A DNA stretch of 64,000 nucleotides from Faecalibacterium sp. I4-1-79 (GCF_023347235.1 NZ_CP094467.1:1426001-1490000); one strand, 5' to 3'. Positions 1 through 8,348 are shown, counted from the stretch's first letter. Numbers and translations are program-made. Notes: a model not told the origin generated them from the sequence alone.

Positions 1-112
1 GGGGCTTGCCGTCACCCTTGTACTTGCGGAGAACGGCATCAATTTCTTTTTTCTGGGCGCGGGTGAGCTTTTTGGGCTTTTCGGTTTCGCGGGGTATCGT
101 TTTTCTGGACAA
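1..112 (-). CDS. VirB4-like conjugation ATPase, N-terminus only
   Basis: Partial gene cut by the window edge; about 37 codons are visible. It starts at a TTG (112-110) preceded by a strong AGGAGG about 8 bases upstream, and overlaps the end of the PrgI gene in another frame. The visible residues include KKEIDAVLRKYKGDGKP, which resembles the N-terminus of VirB4/TraE ATPases of this ICE family. In those elements VirB4 directly follows PrgI and powers the type IV secretion channel from the inner face of the membrane. The identification rests on this short stretch plus gene order; no ATPase motif is in view. Confidence 0.6.
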   Translation of the reverse strand, partial: MSRKTIPRETEKPKKLTRAQKKEIDAVLRKYKGDGKP

Positions 113-464
113 TGGCCTTTACCTCCTGTTCCATTTGGTATTGCCGCACAAGGGCGGCGTAAGCATTGTTGGTCTGATAGGGCCTTTCCTTGGGACGAAT
201 AAAGCAGCACTGAATCATTTGCTGAATCACCACTTCAAGGGGCTGGCCGTGCCGCTCGAACAGAGCGAACAGCAGCCCCGGCAGCATGGCAAAAATCATC
301 AGCAGGGCCGCCGCGCTGTTGGAAAGATAGTCCCGGGTCAAAAAATAAAGCGGCCCGCCCGTGAGGAGCGCGCCGCCGAAGCAGACCAGCTGCCGCTTGG
401 TCAGCCCGAATAAGACTTTGGATTTTACATGGGTCAAATCTTTGGGAACGGTCACATACGCCAT
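39..464 (-). CDS. PrgI family T4SS membrane protein
   Basis: 141 aa. The start is the ATG at 464, which gives the typical N-terminus MAYVTVPKDLTHVKSK. Two hydrophobic segments lie at about residues 26-43 and 49-69, followed by a charged cytoplasmic tail rich in Lys and Arg. This is the architecture of PrgI, a VirB3-like small membrane protein that accompanies VirB4 in Gram-positive conjugation channels. It sits between TrbL/VirB6 and VirB4, as expected, and its 3' end overlaps the start of VirB4. A longer in-frame ORF upstream only reads through the TrbL gene and is not considered part of the protein. Confidence 0.8.
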   Translation of the reverse strand: MAYVTVPKDLTHVKSKVLFGLTKRQLVCFGGALLTGGPLYFLTRDYLSNSAAALLMIFAMLPGLLFALFERHGQPLEVVIQQMIQCCFIRPKERPYQTNNAYAALVRQYQMEQEVKAIVQKNDTPRNRKAQKAHPRPEKRN

Positions 465-484
465 ACGTTTTTCCTTTCTCGGCC

Positions 485-1348
485 TTAGTGGGCACCAAAC
501 ACCGACTTGCTGATGCTGCCGGTCTTGAACAGACAGAAACAGAGTAGCACGGTGTAGCCCATGCAGCCCCAGATGGCCCCGGCAATGTCCGCTGCACCTG
601 AAATGTTGCGTATCAGCACCGCATAGATGCCCACGACAATCATAATCAGGAACGCTTGGAAGCCTAACGCCAAAAGCGATTTCAAATAGTTCTGCCCGGT
701 GCTGCGCCACTCGCTGCTGCCCATGGTCGCCAGCGGGATAGGCCCCAGTGCGGTCACAACGTAAATCTCAATCATGCGGCCGTAGGTCACAAGGAAGATG
801 CAGATGGACAGGATGTTCATGGTCAGGCCCACCACAAGGGTCTGGAACCACAGGCTGAGCAGACTGCCGATGGTCATGCTTTCTAGCTGAAATTCCAGTC
901 CGGGTATCAGGCGGTCAAAGTGGATGGATGTTTCGCCGATGATAACGCCGGAACTTTGGTTGACAACGCTCTGGGTGGCATCGAACACACCCATAACGAT
1001 ATTCCATGTGTTGCTGACAATGAGGATGGCAAAAGCAGACTTGAAAATCCAGCGGAAGAACATGGAGGTGTCAAAGTCGTGCATATTGTTCTTTTCGGTA
1101 ATCATCTGGATAAGCTCATGGCACATCACAAGGGCAAGGATGGCCGCTGCAATGGGCAGCACCACCGTTTCGGAAAGACTGCGCAGCATATTGAAAATGC
1201 CGCTGTTCCATGCCTGCGGGGTAGAACCAACGTCCGAAGCGATTTCGCCCACCTTGGCGTTCACGTTGTCGAACAGGCCGGAGAGGTTGCCCGTGATGCC
1301 ATCTATCAAAATGCCTTTTATCCATTTCTCGATGATCTCACTAATCAA
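485..1348 (-). CDS. TrbL/VirB6-like conjugal transfer membrane protein
   Basis: 287 aa, starting at a TTG (1348) with AAAGGAGG about 9 bases upstream. After an amphipathic N-terminus there are about six hydrophobic segments and the typical motif VTALGPIPLATMGSSEW between membrane helices. This fits the CD1112-type VirB6/TrbL proteins that form the polytopic core of the mating channel. It lies directly downstream of the broken maff2 gene and upstream of prgI, the usual order. The distance from the ICE promoter has grown by 10.8 kb because of the nested element, so its expression may be affected. Confidence 0.85.
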   Translation of the reverse strand: MISEIIEKWIKGILIDGITGNLSGLFDNVNAKVGEIASDVGSTPQAWNSGIFNMLRSLSETVVLPIAAAILALVMCHELIQMITEKNNMHDFDTSMFFRWIFKSAFAILIVSNTWNIVMGVFDATQSVVNQSSGVIIGETSIHFDRLIPGLEFQLESMTIGSLLSLWFQTLVVGLTMNILSICIFLVTYGRMIEIYVVTALGPIPLATMGSSEWRSTGQNYLKSLLALGFQAFLIMIVVGIYAVLIRNISGAADIAGAIWGCMGYTVLLCFCLFKTGSISKSVFGAH

Positions 1349-1434
1349 GCAAAGATACCTCCTTTCCCGCGCCCTCCCATGTGAGCGGGAGAGCGCGGTG
1401 GGGTCTCAAAGGTGGATGTACGGATAAGTTGAGG

Positions 1435-1509
1435 TTAGCCCAGCAGCCCGGACAGCAGCGGGACAAGGGTCACGCCGATCAGGGCAACGCCGCCGCCCGC
1501 GACCAGCTG
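1435..1509 (-). pseudogene. maff2, 3' fragment (split by insertion)
   Basis: The minus strand reads 24 codons, ending GVALIGVTLVPLLSGLLG then TAA. This is the typical C-terminal half of Maff2, a hydrophobic protein of about 70 aa encoded between VirD4 and TrbL in this ICE family. No start codon or ribosome site precedes it, because the nested element is joined directly at 1509/1510. Joined to codons 1-47 at 12290-12430 it restores a 71-residue reading frame across one shared CAG codon. As it stands it should not be translated. Confidence 0.85.
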
Positions 1510-1520
1510 TTTTATCCCCA
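1500..1520. other. Junction of nested element, recombinase-proximal end
   Basis: Host maff2 sequence ends with GCGACCAGCTG at 1509 and element sequence starts TTTTATCCCCAATTAGG at 1510. The CTG at 1507-1509 is the candidate crossover core, shared with the other junction at 12287-12289. The recombinase gene ends 101 bases inside this junction, the usual layout for Tn4451-like elements. Confidence 0.7.
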
Positions 1521-1609
1521 ATTAGGTGTAAAACTCTGCTCGATGGCGGGCGGCGGCGTACAAAAAATCTATATGGTATTTTTTAAGAGAACCGTCCCGG
1601 CGGGACAGG

Positions 1610-3280
1610 TCAGGCAGTGACCTGTTCCACCTCCGGGATGGGTTTGAGATTAAAATGAATTTCGATAGAAATGTGTCTTGTTTTATCTTCGTCAATGCGC
1701 TCATGCACGACGATTTCTTTGATTAAGCGGTTGAGGGTGGCTGCGTCCAGCTCTGTGATGTTGGCGTATTCCTGAATGGCTTCCACCCATTGTTTTGCGT
1801 CATTGGCAAGCTGGACTTCATCGGACAGCCGCTTTCTGCCCTCGGACACTTTTGTTTTAAGCTCCGTCTGCTCGGTCTGTGTCTTTTCCAGCATGGTGTT
1901 GAAATTCTGCTCACTGATACGCCCTGCAATCATATCCTCATAAAGCCGCATGACCATTTTGTCCAGAACCTCAATCCGTTCCTCGTCCCTTGTAAGGGAG
2001 CGTTCCATTGCTTCCCGCTGTTCCCGCTGCTCGGCTTCACAGGTATTGGTCAGGCGGTCAGCAACCGCTTCCCCGTCCATCAGGGCAGCTCTGGCACATT
2101 CCCGGATTTTCCGCAGCACATGGCTGTAAAGGGTGTCATAGTCAATCCGGTGCTGGGTGCAGTGGTTCTTTCCAAAGGCATTGTAGGTCTTGCAGGAGTA
2201 AATCCGCTGGGGATGTTTTGCGTTTGTGTAGCGTATCGTCAGCGACTTCCCACACTCGCCGCATTTTATCAGTCCGGCAAACAGGCTGATTTCATTGGTC
2301 TGCCCCGGACGCTGGCGGGATTTCAGCTTGTTCTGCACAATATCAAAGCTCATGCGGTCAATCAGCGGTTCGTGCTGTCCCTCAACCACAACCCAGTCCT
2401 CCGGTTTCTTTTCCCCAATCGTGCCGATTTTGAAGCGGTAGTCTTTTTTCTGGGAAGCAATCGCCCCGGTGTAGACGGGATTCATCAAAAGGTCTTTGAT
2501 AACGGAGAAGTCCCACATATACCGCCCGTTTTCCGGGTCTTTCTTTTCCCATTTGGTGCGGGTATTGCGAAGCCCCCGTTCCCGGTTCCACCATGTGGGG
2601 CAGGGGATTTTTTCTTCCTCCAGCCGTCTGCGGATATAGTTCGGACCATGACCGTTTAGGGCATATCCGAAAATCAGCCGCACAATCGGGGCGGTTTCCT
2701 CGTCAATGAGCAGATGGTTTTTGTCCTCCGGGTCTTTCCGATACCCAAACGGGGCAAGACACCCGGTAAACTGTCCTTTCTGCGCTTTCAGAAGATAAGA
2801 GGAATGGACTTTCTTGGAAATATCCTTGCTGTACATCTCGTTCAGGATATTCTTGAACGGGGCAATGTCGTTGTTATCCCGTAAGGTGTCGATACCGTCA
2901 TTCATGGCGATATAGCGCACCCCGTTTCTTGGGAAAAAGTCCTCAATCAAATGCCCGGTTTGCAGATAGTTACGCCCCAGTCGGCTGAGGTCTTTCGTGA
3001 TAACAAGGTTGATTTGCCTGCGCTCAATGGATCTCAACATTCTCTGTAAATCAGGACGCTCCATATTAAGACCTGTGAAGCCATCGTCCTGATAGACTGC
3101 CACAACCTCCCATCCCTGCTTTTCGCAGTATTTTTCCAGCATATCACGCTGGTTTGCGATACTGGCACTTTCGCCTTGCAGGTCATCGTCCTTTGACAGT
3201 CTGCAATAGACCGCTGCACGATAGCCCCCGGCAAGTGCCGAACCGATTGTTCTGTATTCCATTTCGTTCATCATAGCCAT
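1610..3280 (-). CDS. Large serine recombinase (TnpX-like, DUF4368)
   Basis: 556 aa. The N-terminal resolvase domain has YCRLSKDDD with the nucleophilic serine at residue 29, then the conserved ITKDLSRLGRNYLQ segment. A Recombinase domain follows, then a zinc ribbon beginning CGECGKSL at about residue 340, a coiled coil rich in Glu and Arg (about 410-490), and a DUF4368-type C-terminus (EIVVHERI). Such proteins excise and insert elements through 2-bp core sites. The gene is next to one end of the 10.8-kb element and is almost certainly its integrase. The ATG at 3280 directly abuts the stop of the small upstream gene, suggesting translational coupling. Confidence 0.93.
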   Translation of the reverse strand: MAMMNEMEYRTIGSALAGGYRAAVYCRLSKDDDLQGESASIANQRDMLEKYCEKQGWEVVAVYQDDGFTGLNMERPDLQRMLRSIERRQINLVITKDLSRLGRNYLQTGHLIEDFFPRNGVRYIAMNDGIDTLRDNNDIAPFKNILNEMYSKDISKKVHSSYLLKAQKGQFTGCLAPFGYRKDPEDKNHLLIDEETAPIVRLIFGYALNGHGPNYIRRRLEEEKIPCPTWWNRERGLRNTRTKWEKKDPENGRYMWDFSVIKDLLMNPVYTGAIASQKKDYRFKIGTIGEKKPEDWVVVEGQHEPLIDRMSFDIVQNKLKSRQRPGQTNEISLFAGLIKCGECGKSLTIRYTNAKHPQRIYSCKTYNAFGKNHCTQHRIDYDTLYSHVLRKIRECARAALMDGEAVADRLTNTCEAEQREQREAMERSLTRDEERIEVLDKMVMRLYEDMIAGRISEQNFNTMLEKTQTEQTELKTKVSEGRKRLSDEVQLANDAKQWVEAIQEYANITELDAATLNRLIKEIVVHERIDEDKTRHISIEIHFNLKPIPEVEQVTA

Positions 3281-3478
3281 TTACCCACACAATCCAGACG
3301 GTATCCGGCTCTTTTGAACCTCATCTTCATTATACTTCAATTCTTTCTTTTTAGCAAGATATTCTTTTGTATTTGTCTTGCCGTATTTCTGGGAAATCAG
3401 GCTGACGAACACATCGGTGGCGTCCAGCTCCCCGTCAAATACAGTGGTCACATGAATCTCTGTTTTGTTTTTTGCCAT
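3281..3478 (-). CDS. Small conserved protein upstream of recombinase
   Basis: 65 aa, beginning MAKNKTEIHVTTVFDGELDA. It has no membrane segment or cysteine cluster; the C-terminal half is Lys-rich. Its stop is immediately followed by the recombinase ATG, so the two are one transcriptional and translational unit. Similar short ORFs sit just upstream of the recombinase in many Lachnospiraceae/Ruminococcaceae mobilizable elements, which suggests a directionality or accessory role, but no function can be assigned from sequence. Confidence 0.65.
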   Translation of the reverse strand: MAKNKTEIHVTTVFDGELDATDVFVSLISQKYGKTNTKEYLAKKKELKYNEDEVQKSRIPSGLCG

Positions 3479-3524
3479 AGGCAGTTATCCTCCATACATG
3501 AAAATAGCCAGACAGAGGGTGTCG

Positions 3525-3712
3525 GCAACGAAGTCCGGCAACGGGCTTCAAAAGACCTTGCAAACAATCTCAATCTGGCGGTGGTTACTATTTATACTTT
3601 TCTTTTATTTTTCTGTTGTTTTGGTTGTCATAGGGGAGAAAAGCCCGCAGTTATGGGTTTTTCCCCGGCAACCGGCTCGGCAACGGGATAGCAACGAAGT
3701 CGGCAACGGGCT
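3525..3712. repeat. Iteron-like CGGCAACG repeats
   Basis: The 241-base gap between the small recombinase-linked gene and the VapE gene contains a repeated block: GCAACGAAGTCCGGCAACGG then GCT at 3525-3547, and the same with one base fewer at 3691-3712. A further CGGCAACGGG copy is at 3678-3687. No coding frame explains them. Clustered direct repeats beside replication genes suggest an origin or recombinase accessory site; this is inference. Confidence 0.5.
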
Positions 3713-3719
3713 GTCATTT

Positions 3720-5114
3720 TCAGAATGGAAGCTCCATCTGCTCCGTGACCTCCACAAAACCGTCCATAGATTTTTCGGGCGGGTTGTCGGTGTCCGTTGC
3801 CGGGATTTCACGCTCCCAGCCCTTTTGTCTGCCATATTCCGCAAACATTCTTGGATTGGAAAAGTAGTTCCACCCGGTAATGCACTGGTTCATTATCTCG
3901 TTGATTTCCCGGATTTCCCATTGCTTCGGCTCGTCAAAGGTGTGATTTAAGGCTTCCTTGTAGAGCTGCTTGGAACAGACCGTTTCCCCGGTGTACTTAT
4001 CAAGGTAAGCCTGTATCATCCCGGCTTTGGTGTCCTCCGGCATAAAATCCCGCTGGTGTTCTTTGAGATACCGCTGCATGGCTGGGCTGAATGACAGCTT
4101 GTACCTGCCGCTTCGGTAAATCTCCATTGCTTCCGCCCACATCTGGCTGATATAGGCTCTGGAAGCGGCTTCGTCCTCCAAAATGTGAACCTCGGCTTGC
4201 TCCGGGTACACCATGACCGGGATAAATCGGCGGTTGCCGGAACGGTCAAGGGGGAGAAAGTCAAGGGCGTTGGAAGTACCGCCGAACACGCACTGACGGG
4301 GACGGTCTGCCGGGTGGGTTTCATAGGGTATCTTATAAACCTCTTTCTGTCGGCTTAGAAAAGACTTGATTTCCTCAATGCTCTTGGCATTGGCGGTTGC
4401 CATCATTTCCGACATTTCAATTATCCAGTGACCTTGCAGCTTGCGGTACACGTTATCATCGTCCAGCTTCCGCAAATCATCGGAAAACCACTCGTCCCGG
4501 ACTGCCAGCAGACGGAAGAAGGTGGACTTGCCAGCCCCCTGACCGCCTACCAGACACAGCATGATTTCAAACTTGCTTCCGGGCTTAAATGCCCTTGTAA
4601 TCGCCCCCAAAAGAAACAGCTTTAGGGCTTCATAGGTGTAATCGTCCACATCCGCCCCCAGAAAGTGCCGCAGACAGAAGCGGATGCGCTCCGTCCCGTC
4701 CCATGCAAGGCTGTTCAGAAAATCCCGGATGGGGTGGTACTTATTCTCATTCGCCACAATCCCGATGGCGGTTTCAATCTTTTTCTCACTGGTCAGCCCG
4801 TAGGTTTCCTCCAGATAGAGAAGCAGATACTTCATGTCTGTATCGGTCAGGGCTGTGCTTTCTCTGTGAAAACCGATGGGCTTTATGATGTCCTTTCGGT
4901 CGGTCAGGATGTTATAGGCGATTGCCCCGGCAAGCACCGGGTCACGCTGGAATACGGTCAGGCAGTTCCGTATGCTCTGGCGGACACCGCCTTTCTCGGT
5001 GGTTTCCAGAGTTGCCTTTACTTCCTCAACGCTCTGGGGCGGCTGCATGGCGTTCATGGTGTTTTTTAGTTCTTGCTGCGTCTGCGGCGGCAAGCTCTGC
5101 CATTCGCTGTTCAA
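3720..5114 (-). CDS. VapE-family (virulence-associated E) helicase-like ATPase
   Basis: 464 aa, probably starting at the TTG at 5114. A P-loop GGQGAGKST is at about residues 190-198, followed by a Walker-B-like HWIIEMSEM and the FGGTSNALDFLPLDRSGNRRF segment typical of VapE proteins. These superfamily 3-like ATPases work with a primase in the replication of phage satellites and mobilizable elements. The 5' end overlaps the CHC2 primase gene by 89 bases, so the two are co-expressed and likely act as a primase-helicase pair. Confidence 0.85.
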   Translation of the reverse strand: MNSEWQSLPPQTQQELKNTMNAMQPPQSVEEVKATLETTEKGGVRQSIRNCLTVFQRDPVLAGAIAYNILTDRKDIIKPIGFHRESTALTDTDMKYLLLYLEETYGLTSEKKIETAIGIVANENKYHPIRDFLNSLAWDGTERIRFCLRHFLGADVDDYTYEALKLFLLGAITRAFKPGSKFEIMLCLVGGQGAGKSTFFRLLAVRDEWFSDDLRKLDDDNVYRKLQGHWIIEMSEMMATANAKSIEEIKSFLSRQKEVYKIPYETHPADRPRQCVFGGTSNALDFLPLDRSGNRRFIPVMVYPEQAEVHILEDEAASRAYISQMWAEAMEIYRSGRYKLSFSPAMQRYLKEHQRDFMPEDTKAGMIQAYLDKYTGETVCSKQLYKEALNHTFDEPKQWEIREINEIMNQCITGWNYFSNPRMFAEYGRQKGWEREIPATDTDNPPEKSMDGFVEVTEQMELPF

Positions 5115-5670
5115 GCTGTATCACATCCTTTCCATGTTCCGTAATCAGTGAAGCGATTTCCTCCGTATCCCCAAACAGCAGCACATCCAGCAGATATTCC
5201 ACATGGGCTTGCTTCTGCAAGGCTTCCACGAACCGGGGATGAAACGCTTCCTCCGGGGAGTGCGGGGCATAGTCGGTTTTCCATACCCGTAAGAGGTGTA
5301 GATAATCGGCAAGGACACGGAAGCAATGTGCCTTTGCTTCCCGGAACTGTTCTTCCGGGGATTTCTGCCGGGGCTTGGGCTTCCTTGCCCTGCCCGGTGG
5401 CTTCCAGTCCTCATAGGCAAGCCCGAAGTCACTCGCCAACTGTGCGGCGGCTTCCTTTTTCCCCAGCCCGTACAGGGCAGCTACAAAATCAATCACATCC
5501 CCATCTGCACCACATCCGAAGCAGTGGAAACGCTTGTCCAGCTTCATGCTGGGGGTCTTATCGTTGTGGAACGGGCAGCAAGCCATCCCGTTTCTGTTTA
5601 CCCGGATTCCGTAATGCTCCGCAGCCTGTCTTGTCGTAACGGACTGCTTCACAGCTTCAAATACATTCAA
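5026..5670 (-). CDS. CHC2 zinc-finger DNA primase-like protein
   Basis: 214 aa from a TTG start at 5670, chosen because AGGAGG sits 7 bases upstream; a longer frame back to 5715 lacks such a site. The N-terminal zinc finger has CPFH (Cys32, His35) and HCFGCG (Cys50, Cys53), the DnaG CHC2 pattern, and the DVIDFV segment follows. The catalytic TOPRIM domain of full DnaG is absent, so this is a primase-type DNA-binding half that probably works with VapE. It lies between the relaxase and vapE genes. Confidence 0.85.
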   Translation of the reverse strand: MNVFEAVKQSVTTRQAAEHYGIRVNRNGMACCPFHNDKTPSMKLDKRFHCFGCGADGDVIDFVAALYGLGKKEAAAQLASDFGLAYEDWKPPGRARKPKPRQKSPEEQFREAKAHCFRVLADYLHLLRVWKTDYAPHSPEEAFHPRFVEALQKQAHVEYLLDVLLFGDTEEIASLITEHGKDVIQLEQRMAELAAADAARTKKHHERHAAAPER

Positions 5671-5736
5671 ATCAATTCCTCCTTGTAAAAAAGAACAGGC
5701 ACTTATCATTCTCAATCTGAAAATGGCAAGTGCCTG

Positions 5737-7311
5737 TTAAAGTTCCATATCCTGTTGTTTGTGTTTCGTCTGCGCCGGGGCGTTTTTCTGTGCTCTCTTC
5801 TCGTCAGCCTTATCCTGCAAGACTTCTTTGAGGGGCTGCTTCTTGGGCGGCTCTTTGCTTTCCTCTGTGCCGGGTGTGGCTTTCCGTACCCAGTAGCGGA
5901 TGTCCCACAGCTTCTTCAAATCTTCCTGCACCTCGGTCAACGGTACTTTCAAGTCTGCGATTTCGTCCACAAGCTTCGCCTGTTCCTGCAAAAGCTCCTT
6001 TTTCGTGCTGTCCTTATCGTCCGGGTGCTTGGCAAGGTAGGCACTGGCTTTCTCAAACCGGGCAACCTCCGGGTGTTCCAGCTTGAATTTTTCCTTAGTT
6101 TTCTTGAAAAATATCTTCTGGTATTTCTCATAAACGGGCTTACATTCCTTACAGTCCGTCCGGGCGGCAAGGATAGCGTCAATCACGTTGCTGCGGGTTT
6201 CCTTTGGCTTCATCTGCTTTCGGTAGTCGGCGGCAGATTTCCCGGACGTTTCTATAAAGTTTTCCAAATCCTCCACGGTGGAAAGTCCCTTTCTCTGGAG
6301 ATAGGACAGGGCTTCGCTGACTGCCTTTAAGTCTTTGGAAGTCCCCCGGCTTTGTCCCGCCCGTGTCCAGCTGCTCCGTTCTGCCTTTCGTATCTCCATA
6401 TACTTCATCAGCAGATTGGGAAGAAAGACCGCTTCCTCCGCAGCTTTTTGGGCAAGCAGTTCATTCCGCTTTTCGCTAAGCTCCGCAATCCAGCCTTTGA
6501 GATTTTTAATAAGCTGCCGGATGGACTTCATCAAACTATTGGCGGCTTTGATTTCTCGGTTCAGGTTGCCGATGTTCGTCTGAATCCCACGCTTTTCCAT
6601 CTGCCGGACAGCAGCCCCTTCATGGACGGTAGGGATAATATCAAGCCCCTGTCTTTCGTAAGAACGGAGATCTACTCGTTCCGGGCGGTTGTTGGCTTCC
6701 AGATAGCGGTTTTGGATGACCTCCCATTCATGCCGCCAGATTTCGCCATATTTGCGGTCGTTCCAGTCAACCGTATCTTCCTTGTGGCTTTTCCACCTGC
6801 CGGACGGGAGCTTGATTCGTTCCCCGTTCTTATCAAGTTCATAGACCTTGCGGCTCTTGGGAAGCCATTTCCCACGCTCATCCATTGCCCGCATGGTCAG
6901 CATGACATGGGCGTGTGGGTTTCCGTCCCCTTTGTCATGGATGGCAAAATCCACGCACATTCCTTTGGAAACAAACTGCTGGCGGCAGAAATCCCGTACA
7001 AGGGCGGCGTACTGGTCGGGCGGTATCTCTCTGGGAATGGAAAGCACCCACCGCCTTGCAAGCTGGGAGTTCCATTGCTTCTCAACAGCTTCGGCAGCGT
7101 TCCAGAGGGTGTTGCGGTCTGTGTACTCCAGGGGAGCGTTTGCCGGGAGCAGGATTTCATTGTGGACGATACCACGCTTTTCCGGGTAGTGTTTTACTTC
7201 CTGGTCATATTCACAGAACAGCTTTTCGCCGCTCTGGTAAGCAGCGGCGGCAACCGCAGACTGGCGGTGGCTGCGCTGCACAATAGAGATTTCGTTGTGT
7301 GGACAGGGCAT
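5737..7311 (-). CDS. MobA/MobL family relaxase (MOBQ-like)
   Basis: 524 aa from the ATG at 7311 (AAGGAGG upstream). The N-terminus MPCPHNEISIVQRSHRQSAV is typical of MobA/MobL, and Tyr25 in AAAAYQSG is the likely nicking residue. The metal-binding motif HDKGDGNPHAHVML is at about residues 125-138 (the HUH histidines are His133 and His135). The C-terminal half is a long charged coiled coil. It would nick oriT and pilot single-stranded DNA into the channel. An upstream in-frame extension to 7482 has no ribosome site and is rejected. An oriT-like site lies 1 kb upstream at 8309-8341. Confidence 0.92.
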   Translation of the reverse strand: MPCPHNEISIVQRSHRQSAVAAAAYQSGEKLFCEYDQEVKHYPEKRGIVHNEILLPANAPLEYTDRNTLWNAAEAVEKQWNSQLARRWVLSIPREIPPDQYAALVRDFCRQQFVSKGMCVDFAIHDKGDGNPHAHVMLTMRAMDERGKWLPKSRKVYELDKNGERIKLPSGRWKSHKEDTVDWNDRKYGEIWRHEWEVIQNRYLEANNRPERVDLRSYERQGLDIIPTVHEGAAVRQMEKRGIQTNIGNLNREIKAANSLMKSIRQLIKNLKGWIAELSEKRNELLAQKAAEEAVFLPNLLMKYMEIRKAERSSWTRAGQSRGTSKDLKAVSEALSYLQRKGLSTVEDLENFIETSGKSAADYRKQMKPKETRSNVIDAILAARTDCKECKPVYEKYQKIFFKKTKEKFKLEHPEVARFEKASAYLAKHPDDKDSTKKELLQEQAKLVDEIADLKVPLTEVQEDLKKLWDIRYWVRKATPGTEESKEPPKKQPLKEVLQDKADEKRAQKNAPAQTKHKQQDMEL

Positions 7312-7414
7312 TTTGTGTTCCTCCTTTCCGTTTTTGGACATAGAAAAAGCAGGATACCTTTTCAGATTTCCTGCTTGTTGTGCCGCTGGGGGCGGCGGGT
7401 ATTTAGTAATACAT

Positions 7415-7831
7415 TTACATAGTTTTGTGCAAGTACCAAAGTCGCACAATAAATACAATTTGTCCAATAGCATAAGCCCCAATAATAGTGAAACATGGGA
7501 CTACTGTCATATATCCGGTGAAAATCAAAGCAAAAATAGAAACAGCAATCGTAACATTCATTACCTTGAAGCCACTTGCCATAGCAGCATTACTAAGCGA
7601 AATATTTCTCTCGTCATTTTCCTCTATTTCCATTTCTTTGGTTTTCTTAACGAACAAGTCGCACACACCAGATACAATCAGCAAAATTCCAATGAGAGAT
7701 GTACCTACTACTATTAAGTCGGGACGTGGCACAGGTATTATTTCATGTACTCCCAAACCGTATGTTAGCAATCCTCCCAGTAGAATAATCATTCCTGTAA
7801 CTGTCATTAAAATCAACAACCTTTTTTTCAT
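7415..7831 (-). CDS. Small four-helix membrane protein
   Basis: 138 aa from the ATG at 7831, with AGGAGG 7 bases upstream (a TTG two codons earlier is too close to that site). Hydrophobic segments lie at about residues 5-25, 40-58, 88-108 and 112-130, with a charged loop KKTKEMEIEENDERNISL between the second and third. It starts 3 bases after the stop of an XRE regulator, a pairing common in Firmicutes. The function is unknown; by analogy with similar pairs it may be a membrane partner of the regulator. Confidence 0.75.
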   Translation of the reverse strand: MKKRLLILMTVTGMIILLGGLLTYGLGVHEIIPVPRPDLIVVGTSLIGILLIVSGVCDLFVKKTKEMEIEENDERNISLSNAAMASGFKVMNVTIAVSIFALIFTGYMTVVPCFTIIGAYAIGQIVFIVRLWYLHKTM

Positions 7832-7833
7832 AA

Positions 7834-8031
7834 TCAATCCTCCTCGTAAATAAAAATTTCTTCAATACTCATGTTGAAATATCTGGCAATCTTAAATGCC
7901 AACTGAATAGATGGGTTATAGCGTCCGTTTTCCAAAGAGCCGATGGTCTGTCGTGATACTTCCAATGCATTTGCTAAATCTTCTTGCTTTATGCCTCGTT
8001 GCTTTCGTAATTCTTCCAGGCGATTTTTCAT
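7834..8031 (-). CDS. XRE-family helix-turn-helix regulator
   Basis: 65 aa, essentially one HTH_3 domain: QEDLANALEVSRQTIGSLEN is the helix-turn-helix and the protein ends soon after IEEIFIYEED. Proteins of this size bind DNA as dimers and usually repress their own promoter. A near-consensus promoter and a perfect 16-base palindrome lie directly upstream (8050-8101). It is co-transcribed with the membrane protein that follows. Confidence 0.88.
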   Translation of the reverse strand: MKNRLEELRKQRGIKQEDLANALEVSRQTIGSLENGRYNPSIQLAFKIARYFNMSIEEIFIYEED

Positions 8032-8049
8032 GTCATCCTCCTCTCTTAT

Positions 8050-8114
8050 GGAAAGTTAACTTTCCATGCTTCCATTATATCACATAGTTCTTTTATGTCA
8101 AGTTAGCTTTCCAT
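8050..8114 (-). promoter_or_regulatory. Promoter and palindromic operator of XRE gene
   Basis: On the minus strand TTGACA (8101-8096) and TATAAT (8079-8074) are 16 bases apart. Between the -10 box and the start codon is a perfect palindrome, GGAAAGTTAACTTTCC (8050-8065). A second, partial copy (GGAAAGCTAACTTG, 8114-8101) overlaps the -35 box. Two sites bracketing the promoter suggest cooperative autorepression by the XRE protein. Confidence 0.75.
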
Positions 8115-8308
8115 TTGCATTATATTTTATGAAACTTATCGGCTGGGAACAGCTTGCAACGCAAGGTGTCCCCAGATGGCAAGTCCACAAAAGGGTAGCT
8201 GGCGGCAGCCAGCGCAGGGGAAGCGTAGCGTCCCCTGTATGATTTGGAGCAGACCTTGACTGCGGAAAATCACAGCCCTCCGGCAAGGAGCCTTCGGAGA
8301 ACGCAATG

Positions 8309-8341
8309 CACCAACCTCTGGGTGGTGTATAATTGCGCCCT
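8309..8341 (+). other. Candidate origin of transfer (MOBQ/IncQ-type nic)
   Basis: TAATTGCGCCCT at 8330-8341 matches the RSF1010/R1162 nic core TAAGTGCGCCCT at 11 of 12 positions. As in IncQ plasmids it is directly preceded by an inverted repeat: CACCAACC (8309-8316) can pair with GGTGGTG (8321-8327) with one bulge. It lies in a non-coding stretch, 8032-8348, between the XRE gene and the DUF3847 gene, in an element that encodes a MobA/MobL relaxase. The rest of that stretch holds only the promoter at 8050-8101 and a short palindrome (CCTTAG-TAAA-CTAAGG, 8339-8354). Confidence 0.65.
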
Positions 8342-8348
8342 TAGTAAA

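Noticed and set aside
8098-8286. 62-codon frame upstream of the XRE gene in the nested element
   Set aside because: It overlaps the -35 region of the promoter and has no ribosome site or motif; treated as non-coding.
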